Positions 9,486 through 17,895 of a stretch of DNA of 60,209 nt are shown one piece after another. Under the pieces are notes generated by a model. The model was not told the DNA's origin. It did no database searches and saw only the letters and a program-made list of their open reading frames with translations. The position numbers were made by a program, and so were the translations under genes. This DNA comes from Chitinophagaceae bacterium (GTDB lineage Bacteria; Bacteroidota; Bacteroidia; Chitinophagales; Chitinophagaceae), in contig JAQBNK010000048.1 in assembly GCA_028288595.1 (NCBI GenBank), forward strand, positions 1 through 60,209, read 5' to 3'. How positions within the stretch are numbered: position 1 is the first letter of the stretch; each line of letters opens with the position of its first letter.

Positions 9486-10046
9486 ATGCATAGAAGAGAA
9501 GCAGTCCAGTACATCACGCTCCTTTTAGGTGGAACATTGATCGGCGGTGAAGCATTGCTCACAGGTTGCAAAACAAAAACCGGCGGACCAAAAGTTTATT
9601 CTGCTGATGATATCGCTTACCTGAATGAAATAGCAGATACTATTTTACCTGCGACCAGCACCCCCGGGGCGAAAGCCGCTAATGTGGGCCAGTTTATGAC
9701 GACAATGGTGAATGATTCTTATACTGATGAGGATCAAAAAGTATTTAACGACGGCATGGACAATTTAAATAAGGAAGCCAATAAGCAATTCAAAGATGAT
9801 TTCATGAAACTGAACCCCCAGCAAAGGCATGACCTTTTAGTAAGGCTGGATAAAGAACAGAAAGATTACATGAAGAATAAGAAGAAAGAACAGCCCGGTC
9901 ATTATTTCAGGATGATGAAAGAACTGACGCTGCTCGGATACTTTACTTCTGAAGTCGGCTGCACCAAAGCAAGAAGGTATACACCGGTACCGGGAAGGTT
10001 CGATGGTTGCATACCTTATAAGAAAGGAGATAAATCTTTTGCATAA
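9486..10046 (+). CDS. Gluconate 2-dehydrogenase subunit 3 family protein (GMC small subunit)
   Basis: A 186-residue small subunit of a membrane-linked GMC dehydrogenase. The N-terminus has paired arginines (residues 3-4) and a lipobox-like LLTGC with Cys28, so it looks like a Tat-exported lipoprotein. The core (YSADDIAYLNEIADTILPAT and following) matches the gluconate 2-dehydrogenase subunit 3 family. In known complexes this subunit escorts the signal-less flavoprotein through the Tat pore and anchors it. It follows the Gfo/Idh gene by 18 bp. The GMC partner lies one gene upstream rather than directly adjacent, as is more usual. Confidence 0.86.
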   Translation: MHRREAVQYITLLLGGTLIGGEALLTGCKTKTGGPKVYSADDIAYLNEIADTILPATSTPGAKAANVGQFMTTMVNDSYTDEDQKVFNDGMDNLNKEANKQFKDDFMKLNPQQRHDLLVRLDKEQKDYMKNKKKEQPGHYFRMMKELTLLGYFTSEVGCTKARRYTPVPGRFDGCIPYKKGDKSFA

Positions 10047-10047
10047 G

Positions 10048-10146
10048 AAATTAAATTATGAATGTTGAATTATGAATGATGAATGAATACATTATTCTGC
10101 ATTCAACATTCCTAATTCAACATTCATAATACATAATTCATAATTC
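10048..10146. repeat. Long A/T-rich inverted repeat between small-subunit and TIM-barrel genes
   Basis: Arms at about 10050-10082 and 10110-10146 are imperfect reverse complements built from variants of 'aattatgaatgttgaa'. The element fills the whole gap: it starts after the stop codon and ends at the next ATG. It has the same architecture as 7884-7994 but not the same sequence. Confidence 0.75.
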
Positions 10147-11010
10147 ATGACTTACCAACGCCGGGAATTTTTAAAACTCGCTTCTGCATTCGGTGCAGGA
10201 TTAGCACTTACTTCCTGTACCAGTAAATTGATGGGCAACAATCTAAAAGGACGGCCCTACGGTTTACAATTGTATAGTTTAAGAGATGATCTTCCTAAAG
10301 ACCCGAAAGGTGTTTTAAAACAAGTTGCCTCCTTCGGGTATAAACAGGTGGAAGGTTTTGAAGGATCGAAGGGCATGTTCTGGGGAATGACCAACACAGA
10401 ATTTAAACGTTATATGGATGATCTTGGAATGAAGATCGTTTCCAGCCATTGTAACATCGACCAGAATTTTCAGCAGAAAGCTGACCAGGCCGCAGCGATT
10501 GGAATGAGTTATTTACTGGCTCCTTACCTGGGCCCGCAGAAAGAATTAGATGATTATAAAAGAGCGGCAGAGAAGTTTAACCAGCGTGGGGAAACCTGCA
10601 GAAAAGCCGGACTGAAGTTCGGTTACCACAACCACGATTATAGTTTTAAAGCAGTGAATGGCGTGTTTCCGCAGGACATTATGATGCAAAATACCGACCC
10701 TTCACTGGTTGATTTTGAAATGGATATTTACTGGGTAGTTACCGCAGGACAGGATCCCATCGCATGGATCAATAAATATCCTAACCGTTTTAAACTGGCA
10801 CATATAAAAGACCGCCAAAAAAATGTGCCGCTCACAGAAAAGAAAAACGTTTCTGTTGTTTTAGGAACGGGAGAAATTAATTTTCCTGCAATTATTAAAG
10901 CAGGCAAAAGCCTCGATTACCTGATTGTTGAGCAGGAAGCTTATGAAGGCACCACCCCGCTTGCAGCAGCAAAAGGTGATGCTGAATACATGAAACGAAT
11001 TTTATCCTGA
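10147..11010 (+). CDS. Tat lipoprotein sugar phosphate isomerase/epimerase
   Basis: A 287-residue TIM-barrel protein of the xylose isomerase-like superfamily. It begins with a twin-arginine signal (QRREFLKLASAFGAG, arginines 5-6) and a lipobox-like ALTSC with Cys24, so it is probably an exported lipoprotein. Barrel motifs GYHNHDYSF, VDFEMDIYW, LAHIKDR and LIVEQEAYEG carry the likely metal ligands. It is the last gene of the forward operon beginning with the MFS permease. Members of this subgroup are frequent partners of exported Gfo/Idh and DUF1080 proteins in Bacteroidota; some act as lyases or epimerases on 3-keto sugars. Substrate unknown. Confidence 0.83.
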   Translation: MTYQRREFLKLASAFGAGLALTSCTSKLMGNNLKGRPYGLQLYSLRDDLPKDPKGVLKQVASFGYKQVEGFEGSKGMFWGMTNTEFKRYMDDLGMKIVSSHCNIDQNFQQKADQAAAIGMSYLLAPYLGPQKELDDYKRAAEKFNQRGETCRKAGLKFGYHNHDYSFKAVNGVFPQDIMMQNTDPSLVDFEMDIYWVVTAGQDPIAWINKYPNRFKLAHIKDRQKNVPLTEKKNVSVVLGTGEINFPAIIKAGKSLDYLIVEQEAYEGTTPLAAAKGDAEYMKRILS

Positions 11011-11018
11011 TTTTTTTA

Positions 11019-11176
11019 TCACAAAGAACACAAAGAACACAAAGAAAAGACACAAGGAAATAACAGGATAACATAAAAATAACCGCAGAGTCGCTGCGAA
11101 GTCTCTGCGGTTATAAAAATTTCTGCGATTTCCGCGTGTTCTGCGAGACAACTAATTTTCTTTGTGTTCTTTGTGA
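11019..11176. repeat. Nested inverted repeats at end of the sugar operon
   Basis: Outer arms are 11019-11048 ('cacaaagaa' words) and 11156-11176, whose 21 bases are an exact reverse complement of part of the left arm. Inside lies a second hairpin, 11079-11114, with stem AACCGCAGAG/CTCTGCGGTT. The element separates the forward sugar operon from the convergent DUF2851 gene, so it probably works as a bidirectional terminator or transcript end. Confidence 0.75.
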
Positions 11177-11212
11177 AAGCCTTTGTGGGGCAGCTTGTGG
11201 TAATAAAAAACA

Positions 11213-12487
11213 TCATCCACCTTTTAAAACCTGGTAACCAATTCTGCAATCCAGGCACCGCAGTTCATTACAATAATTTTTCTTTAAAAATAATAATGCC
11301 TGCGAGTCCTGCGCATTCGCATTTCTAACGCCGTTACCCGAAAATAATTTAGTGTATGCATTATTTTCCTGCGGTAATAATTGCATCCATTCGATTGCTC
11401 TATTTTTCAATTCTTCTTTCCCGTGGTAATGGCCGTAACCAAAGATCATAGGAACAATCGTATTGATTAAAATATTATTGATCATCTGGCTGCCTGCATT
11501 TTTTTCTTTAAATGCAGTTTCTTCATCAAACCGGTAATGATAATGCCAGTAATCATTGGCAGTAACATTTAGCATTTGTTCAGCCTGTTTAACATCCTTT
11601 ACTTCCAGCATGGCCGCAAAAAGATGAGTGGCTTTATGTACCAGCATGGCTAGTTGCGCTAATCTTATTGTGGGAAAATTAGCGGGCCTCATTCTTAAAA
11701 ATGCCGGGTACACTCCAATAGGTTTTAGCTGGTATTTCTTTTGAAGGAACCTGTATTCTCTTTGCAGTAATTGCGGATAACTTTCTTCAAAATCCTGGTT
11801 TAATAAATTCGCCTGGCCCATCAAAAGCGCTTCAAGTTGTATTACCTGCTTTTTATGTTTAGCTAAAATGTTTATATCCAACGAAGCGGCGACCGCTTCA
11901 AATAGTTCCGCATTTACAGGTAGTCCAAAATTTCTGGCGAGCCTGCACCAAAAGACCTGCTCCCAATGATTTTTGGATTCATGCAAAGCAGCCTCAATCT
12001 TTTCGTACTGCTGATGAAGCCGCTGTACACACAGGTTCTCTTTCCACGAAACCCATTGCAATTCATTCATTGCAGGTAAATGCGGCAGGCATGGCAGCCG
12101 GTTGGTGTTCTGCATCAAACCTTCATATTTATTCAATAAAGTTTTTGCCACAAGGGGCTGTAATTCTACAGTCGCAAATTTTTTTACAAGATCATGGGTA
12201 ATCTCCAGGTCATTGATCCATACAACATGCAATATCACGGCATTGTATTGCGGGTCGGTATCATGCCGGTGCAGGAACCAGTCAGACGTTTTAATATGCA
12301 GCTCAATATTTCCTGCATACAAAGCATTATCAATCCTTATCAACCCATCAGAAAAATCCGGTCCCTGGTTATGATTAATTGTTCCGGGTTTAATTATGCT
12401 AACGGGGATATCATCAATCGTATGCAGGTCCTGTACACGATAATATTGAAACTGCCATAAGTACTGAAGCAACTTTTCATTGATCAT
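11213..12487 (-). CDS. DUF2851 family protein
   Basis: A 424-residue soluble protein that matches the DUF2851 family, found almost only in Bacteroidota. The opening (EKLLQYLWQFQYYRVQDLHT) and the block GPDFSDGLIRIDNALYAGNIELHI are the family hallmarks. The second block, with its Asp/Glu and 'GNIELH', recalls nuclease-like active sites, but I do not claim activity. There are four cysteines in the last 40 residues, including CLDC. It stands alone, divergent from glgX across 149 bp. Function unknown. Confidence 0.8.
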   Translation of the reverse strand: MINEKLLQYLWQFQYYRVQDLHTIDDIPVSIIKPGTINHNQGPDFSDGLIRIDNALYAGNIELHIKTSDWFLHRHDTDPQYNAVILHVVWINDLEITHDLVKKFATVELQPLVAKTLLNKYEGLMQNTNRLPCLPHLPAMNELQWVSWKENLCVQRLHQQYEKIEAALHESKNHWEQVFWCRLARNFGLPVNAELFEAVAASLDINILAKHKKQVIQLEALLMGQANLLNQDFEESYPQLLQREYRFLQKKYQLKPIGVYPAFLRMRPANFPTIRLAQLAMLVHKATHLFAAMLEVKDVKQAEQMLNVTANDYWHYHYRFDEETAFKEKNAGSQMINNILINTIVPMIFGYGHYHGKEELKNRAIEWMQLLPQENNAYTKLFSGNGVRNANAQDSQALLFLKKNYCNELRCLDCRIGYQVLKGG

Positions 12488-12636
12488 CTTTGTGTTTTTT
12501 CAACCCTATATTACCAATAAATTATATGGCCCGTCATTCATTACTACCATTGTAGTTGGCACCATTATTATTGATAATCTGCGTGGTATTAAGTGATTGT
12601 AAAACGATAGCCAGCCGGCTATAAAAGATTTGTGGA

Positions 12637-14820
12637 ATGAAGGAAACTGTTATTGCTTATCCCGGACGCCCCTACCCGCTCGGATCTATGTGGGATGGAG
12701 AAGGTGTAAATTTTTCTTTGTTCGCCGATAATGCTACCGGTGTTGACCTCTGTCTTTTTGACCAGGCAATGGGCGCTCCTGAAACTGCACGTATCAAAAT
12801 GCAGGAACGGTCTTACCAGATGTGGCACTGCTATGTTCCTGAATTAAAGCCCGGGCAACTTTACGGCTACCGTGTATATGGCCCTTACGAACCTTCCAAT
12901 GGTCATCGCTTCAACCCAAATAAATTACTGATAGATCCTTATGCAAAAGCGATCTCGGGAACGGTGGAATGGCACGATTCATTATTTGGCTACCAGGTAG
13001 GCGATCCTGCAGCAGACATGAGCTTTAGTGATTCTGATAGCGCTCCCTTCATTCCAAAATCTGTTGTAATAGATGAATCTTTTGACTGGGAAAATGATAA
13101 GAATCCGAAAATAGCTTATCACAACACCATCATCTACGAGACGCATATAAAAGGCTTTACGCAAATGCATCCCGGTATCCCGGAAGATATTAAAGGAAAG
13201 TATGCTGCATTTAGTCACCCTGCCGTTATCAGTTATTTAAAAGAGCTGGGAATAACGGCTGTAGAATTTATGCCTGTCCATCATTTTATAACAGACCGGT
13301 ATTTGTTAGACAAAGGGCTGAACAATTACTGGGGATATAATACACTTGGATTTTTTGCACCGGATACCCGCTACTCTTCCTGGGGTTACCTCGGCGAACA
13401 GGTAAAAGAATTTAAACAGATGGTGAAGGACCTGCATAAAGCAGGAATCGAAGTGATCATGGACGTGGTGTACAATCACACAGGAGAAGGAAGCCAGTTA
13501 GGCCCCACTTTAAACTTCAGGGGGATTGATAATGCTTCTTACTACCGGCTTACTTCAGACCAGCGCTATTACATGGATTATACAGGAACAGGAAACACAC
13601 TGAATGCTAATCTTCCGAATGTTTTGCGGCTCATCATGGATAGCCTGCGTTACTGGATACTGGATATGCATGTTGATGGTTTTCGTTTCGACCTTGCCGC
13701 TACACTCGCAAGAGAACTGCATGAAGTGGATCGCCTGAGTTCTTTCTTCGATATTATTTACCAGGACCCGGTTATATCGCAGGTAAAATTAATTGCAGAG
13801 CCCTGGGATATTGGTGAAGGTGGTTACCAGGTAGGAAACTTTCCGCCGGGCTGGTCTGAATGGAACGGAAAATATCGTGATTGCATCCGTGATTACTGGA
13901 GAGGCGCGGATAGTATACTCGCTGAATTCGGCGAAAGATTTACTGGCAGTTCTGATCTGTATAAAGATGATAACAGGAGGCCCACTGCCAGTATTAATTT
14001 TATTACGGCACATGACGGCTTCACACTGCATGATCTTGTTTCTTATAACGAAAAACATAATTATGCAAACGGTGAAAATAATAATGACGGTGAAACACAT
14101 AACCGTTCTTGGAACTGTGGCGCAGAAGGCCCCACGGAAGATCCGGAGGTAATTGCATTAAGAGAAAAACAAAAGAGAAATTTTCTCACCACCTTATTTC
14201 TTTCGCAGGGTGTACCCATGATAGTGGCCGGTGATGAACTCGGCAAGACACAGATGGGAAATAATAATGCTTATTGCCAGGATAATGAAATATCCTGGAT
14301 CAACTGGGCGACTGCTGATAAAAAATTATTGTCGTTCACGCAAAAACTCATCAGCCTAAGAAAAAATCATCCTGTATTCTGCCGCAGGCGCTGGTTCCAG
14401 GGGCAGCCGATAAAAGGGATCGGGGTTGAAGATATTGCCTGGTTTGTTTTAGACGGTACTGAAATGTCTGATGAAGACTGGACGAATGGCTTCGCTAAAT
14501 CGCTGGCTGTATTTCTGAATGGCAAAGGATTACATACAACAGGTTGGAAAGGTGAATTGGTTTTGGATGATAGTTTTTATATCATTTTCAATGCTTATCA
14601 CGAACTACTCACTTTCAAACTTCCATCAAAAAAATATGGTAACAGCTGGACAAAAATTTTAGATACCAGTGAATGTGAGATCGGTCCAACAAAAAAGTTC
14701 AGGGCCAGGAGCAATATCAAAGTTGAAGGAAGATCGATAGTTGTTTTACAGCAAATGCAGTTCCGTCCGTCGGCTAAACAGTCACGTCAAGTTGATCAAG
14801 ATGCTGAAGAACACGGCTGA
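12637..14820 (+). CDS. glgX: Glycogen debranching enzyme GlgX (GH13)
   Basis: A 727-residue isoamylase-type debranching enzyme that hydrolyses alpha-1,6 branches of glycogen limit dextrin. An N-terminal CBM48-like domain (PYPLGSMWDGEGVNFSLFAD) precedes a GH13 barrel with all four conserved regions: DVVYNHT (about 275), DGFRFDLAATL (nucleophile Asp, about 349), IAEPWDIG (acid/base Glu, about 386) and TAHDGFTLHDL (about 458). The length matches the family (about 650-730). No other glycogen gene is nearby. Its last 47 bases overlap the end of the convergent maf gene, so both C-termini are coded on opposite strands of the same DNA. Confidence 0.93.
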   Translation: MKETVIAYPGRPYPLGSMWDGEGVNFSLFADNATGVDLCLFDQAMGAPETARIKMQERSYQMWHCYVPELKPGQLYGYRVYGPYEPSNGHRFNPNKLLIDPYAKAISGTVEWHDSLFGYQVGDPAADMSFSDSDSAPFIPKSVVIDESFDWENDKNPKIAYHNTIIYETHIKGFTQMHPGIPEDIKGKYAAFSHPAVISYLKELGITAVEFMPVHHFITDRYLLDKGLNNYWGYNTLGFFAPDTRYSSWGYLGEQVKEFKQMVKDLHKAGIEVIMDVVYNHTGEGSQLGPTLNFRGIDNASYYRLTSDQRYYMDYTGTGNTLNANLPNVLRLIMDSLRYWILDMHVDGFRFDLAATLARELHEVDRLSSFFDIIYQDPVISQVKLIAEPWDIGEGGYQVGNFPPGWSEWNGKYRDCIRDYWRGADSILAEFGERFTGSSDLYKDDNRRPTASINFITAHDGFTLHDLVSYNEKHNYANGENNNDGETHNRSWNCGAEGPTEDPEVIALREKQKRNFLTTLFLSQGVPMIVAGDELGKTQMGNNNAYCQDNEISWINWATADKKLLSFTQKLISLRKNHPVFCRRRWFQGQPIKGIGVEDIAWFVLDGTEMSDEDWTNGFAKSLAVFLNGKGLHTTGWKGELVLDDSFYIIFNAYHELLTFKLPSKKYGNSWTKILDTSECEIGPTKKFRARSNIKVEGRSIVVLQQMQFRPSAKQSRQVDQDAEEHG

Positions 14821-15370
14821 CAGGCAGGCCCATCACATTATAAAAATCTCCTTTAATAGATTTAATACCCACCACGCCTATCCATTCCTGTATGGCATAA
14901 GCGCCGGCCTTATCAAAAGGTTTGTATTTATCAACGTAATAAATAATCTGGTCCGGTGTTATTGAATGGAAGGCCACTTCAGTGATATCAGTAAAAGAAA
15001 TCTCTTTCTCTCCGTGCAGGATCGCTACGCCGGTTATTACTTTATGTGTATTGCCCGATAACTTCATCAGCATTGCAATTGCTTCATCCCTGGCGGTAGG
15101 TTTACCTAATATTTCATTCTGAAAATAAACAATGGTATCTGCGGCGAGCACAGGTGTTGTTGTGTATTGCCCGTGATAAGCCTCCTGTAAATGCTGTTTT
15201 GTTGAGAGTGCTTTTTGTTTAGCTATGTAAGCCGGAACTTCTTCCGCTTTCATATCAGGTGGAAAATTTTCTTCGGTATGACGGGTTACAATTTCAAATG
15301 GCACCTCGGCCCATTCCAATAATAATTTTCTTCGCGGAGAGGTAGATGCAAGGATGATATGCTGCATCAT
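14774..15370 (-). CDS. maf: Maf family nucleotide pyrophosphatase
   Basis: A 198-residue Maf/YceF-type nucleoside triphosphate pyrophosphatase, which removes modified or non-canonical nucleotides. The start ILASTSPRRKLLLEWA is the classical N-terminal motif; the catalytic Asp region VLAADTIVYFQNEILGKP and the substrate loop AYAIQEWIGVVGIKSIKGD near the end follow. Last gene of the reverse operon fdx-iscX-kdsC-ubiA-maf, 13 bp after ubiA. Two adjacent Met codons are possible starts. The 3' end overlaps glgX by 47 bp. Confidence 0.92.
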   Translation of the reverse strand: MMQHIILASTSPRRKLLLEWAEVPFEIVTRHTEENFPPDMKAEEVPAYIAKQKALSTKQHLQEAYHGQYTTTPVLAADTIVYFQNEILGKPTARDEAIAMLMKLSGNTHKVITGVAILHGEKEISFTDITEVAFHSITPDQIIYYVDKYKPFDKAGAYAIQEWIGVVGIKSIKGDFYNVMGLPVSRVLQHLDQLDVTV

Positions 15371-15383
15371 GCAAATGTAAGTG

Positions 15384-16316
15384 TTAGTAGAAAAGGAAGG
15401 AGATCATTGACAAAATTCCTGTTAGCATGATCAGTTTAATAAAGGAGCTGAGGCGATGAAAATCCTCCGCCGAATTGGCTTTCGATAATTTTTGCATCGC
15501 GGTAAAAAGCGGAATGATGATCAGCAATACACAATAAATAATACTGTACCACCATGCGAACTGCAGAATATAAAACTGCAGAATAAGAATAGTAACAAAC
15601 AATACGACCATCCATACGCCCGTAAAAACCTTGCTTACATTAATGCCCCATGCGATGGGCATGGTACGGCAGCCATAGCGCCTGTCTCCTTCTACATCTT
15701 CCATATCTTTTATCACTTCACGGATCAGTGAAATAACAAAAGCAAAACCGCCGTATAAAAAACTGAGCCTGGTAATTTTCTCTGTAACTCCGGTATGACG
15801 AAGCGTCACAAGGTTATTTGTTTCACAATACGTTATCACCAGTACCGTCCATGCCGTTAATAAAGAGATAAGAATATTGCCGGCCAGTAATTTCTTTTTT
15901 AAAGAAATGGAATAGACGAATAATAAAATAACGCAGAGCATATTCAGCAAACCAAGAAAGCGGACATTGGTTTTATAATCGATATAAAATGAAATGACAA
16001 TGCCTGCTATGCTTAAAATAAAATGCCAGGCGATCACCCATCTCCTGTTAATATATTTTTCAACAACTAATTTATCGGGCTTGTTTACCCTGTCGATATT
16101 CAGATCAAAATAATCATTGATGATATATCCGCCTGCTGCAATAAGTACTGAGGCAAGCGATAATAAGACGAGATAGCCATCATAAATATTAGGTTCAACA
16201 TGTACAAAACGCAGAACCGGTATCATGATGCAATAACTGAACAGCCATTGCGCTAAAACAATGAAGACGAGGTTGGGCCAGCGTATTAGCCGGAAGAAAG
16301 CCGCAAGCTGTTTCAA
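15384..16316 (-). CDS. UbiA family prenyltransferase (geranylgeranylglycerol-phosphate geranylgeranyltransferase-like)
   Basis: A 310-residue integral membrane protein with eight or nine hydrophobic helices. The two prenyl-diphosphate/Mg2+ motifs are present: NDYFDLNIDRVNKPDK in the N-terminal half and IKDMEDVEGDRRYGCRT in the middle. In Bacteroidota, UbiA members in this exact position (between kdsC and maf) are usually annotated as geranylgeranylglycerol-phosphate geranylgeranyltransferase, but quinone or haem prenylation is not excluded. Gaps of 13 bp to maf and 10 bp to kdsC indicate one transcript. Confidence 0.87.
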   Translation of the reverse strand: MKQLAAFFRLIRWPNLVFIVLAQWLFSYCIMIPVLRFVHVEPNIYDGYLVLLSLASVLIAAGGYIINDYFDLNIDRVNKPDKLVVEKYINRRWVIAWHFILSIAGIVISFYIDYKTNVRFLGLLNMLCVILLFVYSISLKKKLLAGNILISLLTAWTVLVITYCETNNLVTLRHTGVTEKITRLSFLYGGFAFVISLIREVIKDMEDVEGDRRYGCRTMPIAWGINVSKVFTGVWMVVLFVTILILQFYILQFAWWYSIIYCVLLIIIPLFTAMQKLSKANSAEDFHRLSSFIKLIMLTGILSMISFLFY

Positions 16317-16326
16317 GGGTGAGTAT

Positions 16327-16845
16327 TTATTTAGATTTTACAGAAGTATCCATTTCCCAGTCATCTCTTAATTTCAGCACTTTTTCAATCACGTCTCTAA
16401 CACATCCTTCGCCGCCTTTATGTGGTGAAGCATATTTTGATATATGCCTTATCTCCATTACCGCGTCTGAGGGGCAAGCCGGCAAACCCGAATGTTTAAG
16501 CATTTCATAATCCGGGATATCATCACCCATACAAAGTACTTCTTCCTTCGTTATTTTATGCTGTTGCATATAATCTTCCAGCAGCTTTAATTTATCCTGG
16601 ACATCCATATATACATCGGTAATACCCAGCTTATTTAAACGGGTAACCACTTCATCAGAACTGCTGCCGGAAATAACCAACACACGATACCCTTTCTTTA
16701 TCGCAAGCTGCAGAACATATCCATCTTTTACGCTCATGCGGCGGGCCATAGCATTCTGCACCAGGTAAACGGTACCATCGGTTAATACACCGTCTACATC
16801 AAAAACAAAGGTGGTGATATTCTTAAAATACTGCAATACGTTCAT
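16327..16845 (-). CDS. kdsC: KdsC-like HAD phosphatase (KDO-8-phosphate phosphatase)
   Basis: A 172-residue HAD-superfamily hydrolase of the 3-deoxy-D-manno-octulosonate 8-phosphate phosphatase type, without a cap domain. Motif I is FDVDGVLTDGTVYL, motif II is VISGSSSDE, and the C-terminal Asp cluster is CMGDDIPDYEML. KdsC yields free KDO for lipopolysaccharide. It lies in the fdx-iscX-kdsC-ubiA-maf run, 10-12 bp from its neighbours. The length matches the tetrameric KdsC family; other C0-type sugar phosphatases look similar, so the substrate call is strong but not certain. Confidence 0.88.
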   Translation of the reverse strand: MNVLQYFKNITTFVFDVDGVLTDGTVYLVQNAMARRMSVKDGYVLQLAIKKGYRVLVISGSSSDEVVTRLNKLGITDVYMDVQDKLKLLEDYMQQHKITKEEVLCMGDDIPDYEMLKHSGLPACPSDAVMEIRHISKYASPHKGGEGCVRDVIEKVLKLRDDWEMDTSVKSK

Positions 16846-16857
16846 GGGCAGGGTTGT

Positions 16858-17100
16858 CTATTTCTGGTTATCTCTCCACTCGTATACCCAGGCGCTTTGT
16901 ATCATTTCGAGATGGCCCTCGGTGGATTGTTCCCGTGTACCTGCAAACTTAGGAATTTGCAGCACCCATTCAAGCAGGTCGGTAAACCGGATCCTGTATA
17001 TTTTGCTTTCGCCGAATTCATCGCCAAAACGCTCGTATAATTTCATCGCGATATCTTCATGATCGCTCCAGTTGATCGGGGGTTCAAACATTTCGGCCAT
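16858..17100 (-). CDS. iscX: Fe-S cluster assembly protein IscX
   Basis: An 80-residue acidic protein matching IscX (YfhJ). The family pattern is clear: INWSDHEDIAMKLYERF at the start, the core IRFTDLLEWVLQIPKF, then a helix ending in IQSAWVYEW. IscX binds the desulfurase IscS and modulates iron delivery for cluster assembly. It sits 12 bp after a 2Fe-2S ferredoxin gene, the same pair seen at the end of classical isc operons, although no iscS, iscU or hscAB is in the window. Confidence 0.88.
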   Translation of the reverse strand: MAEMFEPPINWSDHEDIAMKLYERFGDEFGESKIYRIRFTDLLEWVLQIPKFAGTREQSTEGHLEMIQSAWVYEWRDNQK

Positions 17101-17112
17101 AGTAGTTGCGGG

Positions 17113-17448
17113 TTATTCTCCTAAAAATTGTGTCTGGTCTGGTAAAGTAATTTCCACCTCGCCATCACCGTCCAGTAAAACGCTCTGGCAGCCTAGGCGG
17201 GAATTGATACGCGGATTCACGGCCCTGTCAATAAAATCTTCTTCTTTATCAGACAATTCCTCCAAAAAATCCATCCCTTTTTCGATGTAAATATGACAAG
17301 TGCTGCAGGCGCAAACGGCCCCGCAATTATGGTGCAGTTCTATGCCGTTATTCAGGCAAACCTCCACCATGGATTCTCCTGCCGAAACATTATTTAAAGT
17401 AACCGGTTGCTGGCCTTTTTGTTCAAAATTGATCTTGATCGTGTACAT
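17113..17448 (-). CDS. 2Fe-2S ferredoxin (adrenodoxin/ISC type)
   Basis: A 111-residue plant/adrenodoxin-fold ferredoxin. Cluster ligands are visible as HHNCGAVCACSTCHIYIEKG, with the Cys-x5-Cys-x2-Cys pattern, and the fourth Cys in RLGCQSVLLDGDG. The acidic tail and 'ELSDKEEDFIDRA' segment are typical of the ISC/adrenodoxin subgroup. First gene of the five-gene reverse operon and directly before iscX, so it probably supplies electrons for Fe-S cluster assembly. Confidence 0.9.
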   Translation of the reverse strand: MYTIKINFEQKGQQPVTLNNVSAGESMVEVCLNNGIELHHNCGAVCACSTCHIYIEKGMDFLEELSDKEEDFIDRAVNPRINSRLGCQSVLLDGDGEVEITLPDQTQFLGE

Positions 17449-17524
17449 ATCCTGTTATTCGGCAGCGAAATTAGGTCAAAACAGGCTGTGAGGGGTTACG
17501 ATTTTGAATGTTTAGTTTGAATAT

Positions 17525-17627
17525 TTTACCACATAGGCACATAGAAACATAGAAATACACCTAAATAGCAAGAAATCCACGCTCCTGTTAGATATTCTTC
17601 TATGTTCCTATGTGCCTATGTGGTAAA
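17525..17627. repeat. Near-perfect 30-bp inverted repeat downstream of a YtxH-like gene
   Basis: Arms 17525-17554 and 17598-17627 are reverse complements with one mismatch in 30 bases. The core words are 'cataggcacatag' and 'aacatag'. The loop is 43 bases. It lies between the ferredoxin gene's promoter side and the end of the reverse-strand small gene at 17649, so it probably forms the 3' end of that transcript. Related words occur again at 44562-44607. Confidence 0.85.
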
Positions 17628-17648
17628 GATCTCTCCCCAATAGAATCA

Positions 17649-17837
17649 TTATGCCCCGGTAACATTCGTGCTATCAACCGGTTTAGTCTTTCCGATCATA
17701 GAAAGCACATTATCCCAGGCATCTTTTGCGCTATCTGTCAGTTCATTATACAATTCAGGGTTTTTCTTCTGAAGGTAAAGGATCACACCTGCGCCGGCTG
17801 CGCCTACTACTGCTGCTGTAATGAGTAATGTTTTCAT
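17649..17837 (-). CDS. Small membrane-anchored YtxH-like protein
   Basis: A 62-residue protein with one N-terminal transmembrane segment rich in Ala and Gly (LLITAAVVGAAGAGVILYL) followed by a short polar helix containing SAKDAWDNVLSMI. This matches the layout of YtxH/gas-vesicle-like envelope proteins that are common in Bacteroidota and often stress-linked. No specific function can be assigned. Monocistronic; it ends next to the 17525-17627 hairpin. Confidence 0.6.
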   Translation of the reverse strand: MKTLLITAAVVGAAGAGVILYLQKKNPELYNELTDSAKDAWDNVLSMIGKTKPVDSTNVTGA

Positions 17838-17895
17838 AATTTATTTTAAATAGTATAAGGCAAGCAGCGTACCAAAAAGCGAAATATTAAACTAC

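Noticed and set aside
15372-15379. TACATTTG (reverse strand) as a maf promoter
   Set aside because: It lies two bases from the start codon with no -33 element, and maf is inside a tight operon.
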